In this document: piece after piece, positions 1 to 3,794 of the stretch
How the letters are laid out: every line of letters begins with the position of its first letter
Position numbering within the stretch: the first letter of the stretch is position 1
Source of the DNA: Chloroflexota bacterium
Lineage (GTDB): Bacteria; Chloroflexota; Limnocylindria; Limnocylindrales; CSP1-4
DNA: 5,556 bases
Assembly: GCA_013695255.1 (NCBI GenBank)
Contig: JACDAV010000234.1
Coordinates: 1-5,556 of the forward strand
Direction of reading: 5' to 3'
Notes under the pieces: generated by a model
What the model saw: only the letters and a program-made list of their open reading frames with translations
What the model was told of the DNA's origin: nothing
Databases searched by the model: none
Made by a program: the position numbers and the translations under genes

Positions 1-692
1 GAGATCGTCGCCTCGGTCACCAGCGTGCCCTTGATCCAGTCGAGCAGGCCCGCCCAGTACGCGGAGCCCATCAGGATCACGGGAAAGCCCTGGACCTTCT
101 TCGTCTGGATCAGGGTCAGCGCCTCGAACAGCTCGTCGAGCGTGCCGTAGCCACCGGGGAAGATGACGAACGCGTCGGCGTACTTGACGAACATCGTCTT
201 GCGGGCGAAGAAGTAGCGGAACTCGACGCCGAGATCGCAGTACGCGTTCAACCCCTGCTCCATCGGCAGCTCGATGTTGCAGCCGACGGAGAGCCCGCCG
301 CCCTCCTGGCAGCCCCGGTTGGCGGCCTCCATCAGCCCCGGACCGCCGCCGGTGATGACCGCGTAGCCCTCCTCTGCCAGCAGTCGACCGAGCTTGCGCG
401 CGAGGGCGTAGTTCGGATGGTCCGACCTGGTCCGGGCCGAGCCGAAGACCGTGACCGCCGGTCCGACCGCCGCCAGCGCGTCGAAGCCCTCGACGAACTC
501 GGACAGGATCCGGAGGGCACGCCATGGGTCGGAGTCGAGGAAGGCGGGCCGGTCCGGCCGTTCCAGCAGCCGCTCGTCCTCCGTCTGCCGGGCGCGGCGA
601 GTCGCGGCGTGGTCCTTCTCGGGGCTGACGGTCAGCCGACCGCTCCGCTTGCGGGCCTTGCGCTCGTCGGTGTCGGTGGCTCGGTCGCTCAT
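1..692 (-). CDS. LOG-family (TIGR00730-type) nucleotide phosphoribohydrolase, C-terminus cut by window edge
   Basis: The first 230 residues are visible, read from an ATG at 692-690; the reading frame runs off the window. The Rossmann-like core shows VFGSAR (82-87), ITGGGPGLMEAAN (113-125), FARKTM (162-167) and the family signature PGGYGTLDE (179-187). These belong to the LOG / 'lysine decarboxylase-like' family, whose characterised members are not decarboxylases but release free cytokinin-type bases from nucleoside 5'-monophosphates. The Arg in FARK and the final Glu of PGGxGTxxE correspond to the catalytic pair of that family. About 75 charged residues precede the core, longer than in minimal LOG proteins. 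The gene is divergent from the 67-aa membrane protein, with 30 bp between starts and no clear Shine-Dalgarno site. The fold and family are secure; the true substrate in this organism is unknown. Confidence 0.93.
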   Translation of the reverse strand, partial: MSDRATDTDERKARKRSGRLTVSPEKDHAATRRARQTEDERLLERPDRPAFLDSDPWRALRILSEFVEGFDALAAVGPAVTVFGSARTRSDHPNYALARKLGRLLAEEGYAVITGGGPGLMEAANRGCQEGGGLSVGCNIELPMEQGLNAYCDLGVEFRYFFARKTMFVKYADAFVIFPGGYGTLDELFEALTLIQTKKVQGFPVILMGSAYWAGLLDWIKGTLVTEATI

Positions 693-698
693 GCCAGC

Positions 699-704
699 TA
701 GGAT
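699..704 (+). promoter_or_regulatory. Candidate -10 element (TAGGAT) for the 67-aa membrane protein gene
   Basis: TAGGAT fits TANNNT and is preceded by GC. It would start transcription near 711, giving a leader of about 12 nt that carries the GGAGGT ribosome binding site at its 5' end. No recognisable -35 box is present. The call rests on position and on similar hexamers ahead of other genes in this window. Confidence 0.35.
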
Positions 705-711
705 GCCATCC
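701..711. repeat. Perfect 5+5 bp palindrome between divergent starts
   Basis: GGATG-C-CATCC is a perfect inverted repeat with a 1-nt centre. It lies in the 30-bp gap between the divergent LOG and small membrane protein starts and overlaps the putative -10 element TAGGAT. It could be an operator for both genes, but an 11-bp palindrome can also occur by chance. Confidence 0.3.
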
Positions 712-717
712 GGAGGT
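712..717 (+). promoter_or_regulatory. Shine-Dalgarno site GGAGGT for the 723 start
   Basis: GGAGGT ends 5 nt before the ATG at 723. It fixes that start and supports this very short ORF as a real gene. Confidence 0.75.
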
Positions 718-722
718 GTCAC

Positions 723-926
723 ATGAGCGCCGGCCGGTGGATCCTGCCGCTCGTGCTGGTTGCGGTCGGTCTGGTCTGGATCGGCCAGGGGTTCGGGCTG
801 CTGCGCGGGAGCAGCTTCATGGTCGACGATCTGCGCTGGGCCGCGGCGGGCGTCGCCTTCGTGGCCATCGGCGCGCTGGTCGCCGTCCGGCGACGCCGCC
901 GGCCCGCTGGGCACCCGCGCGACTAG
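723..926 (+). CDS. Small two-helix membrane protein of unknown function (67 aa)
   Basis: The ATG is preceded by a good GGAGGT site. The protein has two hydrophobic stretches, about residues 6-27 and 39-55. They are joined by a short loop (RGSSFMVDDLR, 28-38) and followed by a cluster of five arginines (56-60) that should stay in the cytoplasm. The positive-inside rule and the R5 flank suggest that both termini are cytoplasmic. The first helix ends in the pattern GLVWIGQGFGLL, which I associate with short uncharacterised membrane proteins in Chloroflexota and Actinomycetota; that is memory, not a search. No catalytic motif is visible and no function can be assigned. Its stop codon overlaps the stop of the convergent ArsC-like gene. 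Confidence 0.8.
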   Translation: MSAGRWILPLVLVAVGLVWIGQGFGLLRGSSFMVDDLRWAAAGVAFVAIGALVAVRRRRRPAGHPRD

Positions 927-1294
927 CCACCGGCCTCGAGCATCGCCTTCCAGGCCGCCTCGTCCCGGCCGGCAGCGAACCGGTCGCCGCAGCGCACGAG
1001 CGGCAGACGCAGGAGCCGCTGGTCGGCGAGGAGGCGGCCGGCCAGCTCCGCGCCGTCCATCCGGAGGTAGGCCAGGCCGGTCTCCTGCCACGGCCGTCCC
1101 TCGGTGTCCGCCAGGGCCGGCGCGCTCAGCCGCTCGACGAACCGGCGGAGCTCGCCGGCCGCGATCGGCTTGCGGCGCAGGTCGACGAGCCGGGCGGTCG
1201 CCCGTCGCTCGCGGAAGAAGCGCTGCGCGGCGCGGGTGGGCTGATCGTCCGCGCGGCCGAAGATCTGGATCGACGGTCCGGACGGCGTCGCCAT
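923..1294 (-). CDS. ArsC/Spx-fold (thioredoxin-like) protein lacking the redox cysteines (123 aa)
   Basis: The ATG is at 1294-1292. The protein follows the arsenate reductase / Spx layout: a first strand IQIFGR (9-14), the helix TRAAQRFFRERR (20-31), VDLRRKPIAAGELRRFV (37-53), and a late LRLPLVR (95-101) matching the conserved region that carries the family Arg. The segment that normally holds Cys-x-x-Cys or the catalytic Cys reads ADDQPT: Asp17 and Thr20 stand where Spx has its two cysteines. The only Cys is C102. Arsenate reduction or disulfide switching through that site is therefore unlikely, and a binding or regulatory role is more plausible. The gene starts 3 bp after the zinc-ribbon stop with no Shine-Dalgarno site, so translational coupling is likely. 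Fold call confident; function unknown. Confidence 0.85.
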   Translation of the reverse strand: MATPSGPSIQIFGRADDQPTRAAQRFFRERRATARLVDLRRKPIAAGELRRFVERLSAPALADTEGRPWQETGLAYLRMDGAELAGRLLADQRLLRLPLVRCGDRFAAGRDEAAWKAMLEAGG

Positions 1295-1297
1295 CGG

Positions 1298-1492
1298 TCA
1301 GTCGAAGTCGAAGATGGAGTTGCCCTTGTAGAAGGGCAGCACGTACTGGCACTGCTCGCAGATCAGCAGCGTGACCTGATGTGCGGTCATGCCCCACTGG
1401 CTGTCGAACTTGCCCTCCTCGCGCTGGAACGCCCGGTTCCCGCACAGCGGGCATGTCGGGCGCCGGTCGTCCGCCGCCACTGGCTCGTCCAC
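1298..1492 (-). CDS. Small zinc-ribbon protein (64 aa)
   Basis: I chose GTG at 1492-1490 because AGGAGGG lies 4 nt upstream. Longer in-frame extensions run into the divergent ACT gene and have arginine-rich, shadow-like sequence. The protein contains CPLC (C14, C17) and CEQC (C45, C48), two Cys-x-x-Cys knuckles about 27 residues apart, the layout of a single zinc ribbon. Between them is EGKFDSQWGM, and the acidic-aromatic tail ends NSIFDFD. Zinc ribbons of this size often bind nucleic acid or other proteins, but no specific function can be read here. It is the first gene of a tight pair with the ArsC-like gene downstream, and its promoter region is shared with the divergent ACT gene. Confidence 0.85.
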   Translation of the reverse strand: MDEPVAADDRRPTCPLCGNRAFQREEGKFDSQWGMTAHQVTLLICEQCQYVLPFYKGNSIFDFD

Positions 1493-1496
1493 GGGT

Positions 1497-1503
1497 CCCT
1501 CCT
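1497..1503 (-). promoter_or_regulatory. Shine-Dalgarno site AGGAGGG for the zinc-ribbon gene
   Basis: On the minus strand AGGAGGG is followed by ACCC and then GTG (1492-1490). It is the deciding evidence for this start over the longer in-frame reading. Confidence 0.75.
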
Positions 1504-1538
1504 GTTCCGGAGCGGCCGATGCGGCGACTCCCGATCGG

Positions 1539-1544
1539 AGGGTA
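1539..1544 (-). promoter_or_regulatory. Candidate -10 element (TACCCT) for the zinc-ribbon/ArsC-like pair
   Basis: Minus-strand TACCCT, inside CGCTACCCTCCG (1547-1536), would start transcription near 1532 and give a leader of about 40 nt. The identical 12-mer lies directly upstream of xthA at 2833-2844. No -35 box was recognised. Confidence 0.4.
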
Positions 1545-1552
1545 GCGCGGGG

Positions 1553-1558
1553 TACCAT
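1553..1558 (+). promoter_or_regulatory. Candidate -10 element (TACCAT) for the ACT/DUF5612 operon
   Basis: TACCAT, preceded by GG, would place the transcription start near 1565. That leaves a leader of about 15 nt carrying the strong ribosome binding site. It is only 8 bp from the divergent TACCCT element, so the two promoters would share upstream DNA and could be co-regulated. Confidence 0.4.
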
Positions 1559-1567
1559 CGCGCGGAC

Positions 1568-1576
1568 AGGAGGTGA
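1568..1576 (+). promoter_or_regulatory. Very strong Shine-Dalgarno site AGGAGGTGA for the ACT gene
   Basis: The nine bases AGGAGGTGA match the full anti-Shine-Dalgarno complement of the usual bacterial 16S rRNA 3' end. They end 3 nt before the GTG at 1580, with the GGAGG core 6 nt away. This fixes GTG 1580 as the start and argues against GTG 1573, which lies inside the site. Confidence 0.8.
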
Positions 1577-1579
1577 CGG

Positions 1580-1861
1580 GTGGTCTGGTTCACGGTTCGG
1601 CTCGACGATCGTCCGGGCGCGCTGGCGCGGCTCGCCGCGGCGCTGGGCGAGCGCTCGGTGAACATCGGCGGCATCGTCGGGATCGCCGAGGACACGGACG
1701 GCGAGCTGATGCTCCAGACGAGCGATCCGGCGGCGACGCGCCAGGCGTGCGAGGCGATCGGCGTGGCGTTCGAGGAGCACGACGACGGGGCGAACCTCGA
1801 ACCCGACCGCATGTCCGTCGACGACGTCCGGCGCAGCCGCGACGAGCGCACCGGCGCCTGA
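1580..1861 (+). CDS. Small single ACT-domain protein (93 aa)
   Basis: The GTG start has an almost ideal ribosome binding site. Residues 1-70 form one ACT domain: strand VWFTVRL (2-8), the turn and helix signature DDRPGALARLAAAL (9-22), then SVNIGGIVGIAED (26-38) with Gly30/Gly31 where ligand-binding ACT domains commonly carry small residues, and a final strand before EEHDD. The acidic/basic tail (about 71-93) is probably unstructured. ACT domains bind small molecules, usually amino acids, and control enzymes or regulators. As a free-standing domain this one may act as a partner subunit. It leads a likely operon, 38 bp ahead of a second ACT protein fused to DUF5612. Neither ligand nor target can be read from the sequence. 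Confidence 0.88.
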   Translation: MVWFTVRLDDRPGALARLAAALGERSVNIGGIVGIAEDTDGELMLQTSDPAATRQACEAIGVAFEEHDDGANLEPDRMSVDDVRRSRDERTGA

Positions 1862-1899
1862 CCGACCGCCGAAGCCGAACGTCCGGACCGCCAACCTCG

Positions 1900-2616
1900 A
1901 TGCCCCGCCGGCCGACCGTTCCGCCGACCGTCGCCGTCCGACTCGTCCTCGACGACGCGCCGACCGCCGTGCCCGCACTGTGCGACCGGATCGCCGCGGC
2001 AGGTGGAACGATCCGGACGCTGAGCACGGTTCGTCGACTGCCGCCCGCCGACGGCTCGCCGGTCCCGGGCGCCGGCGGCTCGCCCCTCCCCGGCGCGGAA
2101 GTCGAGATCGAGGTCGAGGGCATCGACGAGGCGGCACTGGTCGAGTCGATCACCGGTCTGGCTGGTGTGCGCGACACGCAACTCACCCGGGCGCTCGACC
2201 GCGTCTTCGGCAAGCGGATCATCGTCGTCGGCGGCGGCGCCCAGGTCGCCCAGGTTGCGCTCGGCGCGGTCAGCGAGGCGGACCGTCACAACCTGCGCGG
2301 CGAGCGGATCAGCGTCGACACCATCCCGCTCGTCGGCGAGGAGCCGATCGCGGCGGCCGTCCGGGCCGTGGCCGACCTGCCGCGCGCCCGACTGCTCGTG
2401 CTCGCCGGGTCGCTCATGGGCGGCGACATCTCCGTTGCGGCGCGCGAGCTGCGTGCGTCCGGGATCCCGATCATCGCCCTGAACATGGCGGGCTCCATCA
2501 CGGACGCGGTCGACCTCGTCGTCTCCGACCCGGTGCAGGCCGGGACGATGGCGGTCATGGCGATCGCCGACACCGCGTCGTTCGACCTCGCCCGTCAGCG
2601 CGGCCGCCGGTACTGA
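1900..2616 (+). CDS. ACT + DUF5612 domain protein of unknown function (238 aa)
   Basis: ATG 1900 is the only good start after the ACT stop. The frame stays open upstream, but only as a shadow of the ACT gene. Residues 9-100 look like a degenerate ACT domain (TVAVRLVLDDAP, then a late EVEIEVEGID strand), interrupted by a Gly/Pro linker at 52-67. From about 101 the protein is strongly conserved in character: FGKRIIVVGGGAQVAQ (103-118), SEADRHNLRGERISVDTIPL (125-144), LAGSLMGGDI (168-177), ALNMAGS (193-199), VSDPVQAGTMAVM (208-220) and RGRRY at the end. I recognise this as DUF5612, best known from methanogenic archaea with the same N-terminal ACT domain. The GGGAQ loop resembles a nucleotide- or phosphate-binding turn. 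No reaction is established. Likely co-transcribed with the ACT gene before it. Confidence 0.85.
   Translation: MPRRPTVPPTVAVRLVLDDAPTAVPALCDRIAAAGGTIRTLSTVRRLPPADGSPVPGAGGSPLPGAEVEIEVEGIDEAALVESITGLAGVRDTQLTRALDRVFGKRIIVVGGGAQVAQVALGAVSEADRHNLRGERISVDTIPLVGEEPIAAAVRAVADLPRARLLVLAGSLMGGDISVAARELRASGIPIIALNMAGSITDAVDLVVSDPVQAGTMAVMAIADTASFDLARQRGRRY
2053..2100 (+). repeat. Two-copy 24-nt tandem repeat inside the ACT-DUF5612 gene
   Basis: Units 2053-2076 and 2077-2100 are in frame and match at 18 of 24 positions. They encode GSPVPGAG and GSPLPGAE (residues 52-67). The repeat forms a flexible Gly/Pro loop between strands of the N-terminal ACT-like domain and looks like a local duplication. Confidence 0.6.
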
Positions 2617-2689
2617 CGCGTCACATCGGTGCGGAGCCGGCTCGGCCGGGCCGGGCTGTCAGTTGGCCCCGCCCCGCCCCGCAAGGCCC

Positions 2690-2799
2690 GGGCCGGTACG
2701 GCCGGGATCGGTTGGGCTGGGGGGCGGTGCGGGCTGCGTCCCGATCCGTGCCCCGCCACGCTGGTTCGTCGTCCGAACCGATACGCCGAGTACCGGCCC
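2690..2799. repeat. 10-bp perfect inverted repeat, arms 90 nt apart
   Basis: GGGCCGGTAC at 2690-2699 is the exact reverse complement of GTACCGGCCC at 2790-2799. The arms enclose the smaller hairpin at 2763-2779. In DNA this could be a pair of binding sites; in RNA it could close a long stem-loop. High GC content makes chance pairing a real possibility. Confidence 0.35.
2763..2779. repeat. Perfect 6-bp stem with 5-nt loop upstream of xthA
   Basis: GGTTCG and CGAACC flank the loop TCGTC. There is no T tract after it, so it is not a standard terminator. It could be a regulator-binding dyad about 70 bp upstream of the xthA start. The sequence superficially recalls a tRNA T-arm, but no other tRNA part is present. 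Confidence 0.35.
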
Positions 2800-2835
2800 C
2801 GTGCTCGACCCGGCACGTGGAGCGGTTCGCGCCGC

Positions 2836-2841
2836 TACCCT
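2836..2841 (+). promoter_or_regulatory. Candidate -10 element (TACCCT) for leaderless xthA mRNA
   Basis: TACCCT ends 6 nt before the GTG at 2848, so transcription would be expected to begin on the start codon itself. This fits the absence of a usable Shine-Dalgarno site: the only GGAGG (2844-2848) overlaps the start codon. No -35 box was recognised. Confidence 0.45.
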
Positions 2842-2847
2842 CCGGAG

Positions 2848-3768
2848 GTGCGCATCGCGACCTGGAACGTCAACTCGCTCAAGGCTCGGCAGGAGGCCGT
2901 CGAGCGCTGGCTCGAGCGGGCGGCACCGGACGTGCTGCTCGTCCAGGAGACGAAGCTCGCCGACGGCGACGCCCCGGAGCTGCCCTTCCGGATGGCCGGC
3001 TACGAGCTGCTCCACCATGGCGAGGGCCGCTGGAACGGCGTCGCGATCGCAAGCCGGGTCGGGATCGCGGACCCGGTCACCAACTTCGGCGACGGGCCGG
3101 TCCGGGACAGCCGGTCGGGGGCAACGCTGGGTCTGGACGAGGAGGACTTCAACCCCTTCGACGAGGCGCGGATGGTTTCGGCGGTGTGCGGCGGCATCAG
3201 GTTCGTGAGCCTGTACGCGCCGAACGGCCGCGTGGTCGGCTCGCCCTGGTACGCCGGCAAGCTCCGCTGGTTCGAGCGGCTCCACCGCTGGCTCACCGAA
3301 ACCCGCTTGCCGGACGAACCGCTGGTCGTCGGCGGCGATCTGAACGCCACACCGACCGACGACGACGTCTGGGACCCGATCGCCGCGCACGGCGGGACCC
3401 ATGTCTCCCCGGCCGAGCGCGAGGCGCTCGCCCGGCTGCGGGGCTGGGGCCTCGTGGACCTCTACCGGCTGCGTCAGCCGGCGCCCGGCCGCTTCTCGTG
3501 GTGGGATTACCGGGCCGGGATGTTCCACCGCAACGAGGGGATGCGGATCGATCTCCTCTATGCCACCGCTCCCGTCGCGGAGCGCGTGGTCTGGGCCGAG
3601 ATCGACCGCGAGGCCCGCAAGGGGCCGCCCACGCCCTCCGATCATGCGCCGGTCGTGATCGACCTTGACGAGCCGGGCCGCCCGTTCGAGGCCGGATGGG
3701 AGGGGGCGCTCGGGCGAATCGCCGCACGGACCCGCCCGCGGAAGGGCTGCCGTTCCGGCGTAGGCTGA
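2848..3768 (+). CDS. xthA: Exodeoxyribonuclease III (AP endonuclease family), 306 aa
   Basis: GTG 2848 is chosen because the family's N-terminal strand begins immediately (RIATWNVNSLKAR, 2-14). All active-site motifs of the metal-dependent EEP nuclease fold are visible: Asn7, QETK with Glu34, YAPNG (123-127), GGDLNATP with Asp164 and Asn166, RIDLLYAT with Asp235, and SDHAPV with Asp265/His266. In the E. coli enzyme the equivalents are N7, E34, D151, N153, D229, D258 and H259. The protein cleaves DNA 5' of abasic sites and degrades 3' ends in base excision repair. It is longer than the 268-residue E. coli protein, with an extra loop around 85-105 and a C-terminal tail of about 32 residues rich in Arg. 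The aminotransferase follows after 26 bp. No usable ribosome binding site is seen. Confidence 0.95.
   Translation: MRIATWNVNSLKARQEAVERWLERAAPDVLLVQETKLADGDAPELPFRMAGYELLHHGEGRWNGVAIASRVGIADPVTNFGDGPVRDSRSGATLGLDEEDFNPFDEARMVSAVCGGIRFVSLYAPNGRVVGSPWYAGKLRWFERLHRWLTETRLPDEPLVVGGDLNATPTDDDVWDPIAAHGGTHVSPAEREALARLRGWGLVDLYRLRQPAPGRFSWWDYRAGMFHRNEGMRIDLLYATAPVAERVVWAEIDREARKGPPTPSDHAPVVIDLDEPGRPFEAGWEGALGRIAARTRPRKGCRSGVG
3761..3766 (+). promoter_or_regulatory. Candidate -10 element (TAGGCT) for the aminotransferase gene
   Basis: TAGGCT overlaps the xthA stop codon. It would start transcription near 3773, leaving a leader of about 22 nt with the ribosome binding site inside it. The gene may instead be read through from xthA; the two options are not exclusive. 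Confidence 0.3.
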
Positions 3769-3781
3769 CCGAGACCGAGCA

Positions 3782-3786
3782 AGGAG
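3782..3786 (+). promoter_or_regulatory. Shine-Dalgarno site AGGAG for the aminotransferase
   Basis: AAGGAGAG (3781-3788) carries AGGAG ending 8 nt before ATG 3795. It selects this ATG over the in-frame upstream start inside xthA, whose extra 33 residues are only the shadow of that gene. Confidence 0.7.
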
Positions 3787-3794
3787 AGCTTCCG

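Larger units (their letters stand above)
2617..2847. other. 231-bp non-coding gap with inverted repeats
   Basis: No convincing gene is present; the open frames here are arginine/proline-rich shadows. The gap holds a C-rich run with repeated CCCCG near 2667-2680 and a bulged GC hairpin at 2687-2706. It also holds a 10-bp inverted repeat (2690-2699 with 2790-2799) that encloses a 6-bp stem with a 5-nt loop (2763-2779). It ends in the candidate xthA promoter. No T-tract terminator was found. This may be the operon 3' end plus upstream regulatory DNA for xthA. Confidence 0.5.

Noticed and set aside
923..1294. Functional arsenate reductase (arsC)
   Set aside because: The catalytic Cys position is not Cys, and no arsenic-resistance genes are nearby.
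716..1576. A 286-residue plus-strand open frame across the ArsC-like and zinc-ribbon genes
   Set aside because: It is an antisense shadow of two recognisable minus-strand genes and is out of frame with the 67-aa membrane protein.
1573..1899. Extending the ACT-DUF5612 gene upstream to GTG 1573, giving a 347-residue protein
   Set aside because: That start lies inside the ribosome binding site of the ACT gene, and the added residues are an arginine-rich shadow in another frame of the ACT gene. The recognisable domain starts after 1900.
1387..2289. Long minus-strand frames opposite the ACT and DUF5612 genes, including the 279-residue version of the zinc-ribbon ORF
   Set aside because: Only the last 64 residues (1492-1298) have protein character and a ribosome binding site. 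The rest overlaps well-supported plus-strand genes.
2687..2706. Bulged GC hairpin as a terminator for the ACT/DUF5612 operon
   Set aside because: The stem is 5+3 bp with one bulged G and a GTA loop, and no T tract follows. Such stems arise easily in DNA this rich in G and C.
2763..2779. tRNA T-arm or tRNA fragment
   Set aside because: The loop does not match the TTCRANY consensus, and no acceptor, anticodon or D arm is found around it.
2659..3645. A 328-residue minus-strand open frame antisense to xthA
   Set aside because: It has no recognisable domain or good ribosome binding site, and its composition is typical of the antisense of a high-GC gene.
1980..3668. A 562-residue plus-strand open frame spanning the DUF5612 gene, the gap and xthA
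   Set aside because: It is Arg/Pro/Gly-rich with no domain signal and runs out of frame through two well-supported genes. Long shadow frames are expected at this GC content.
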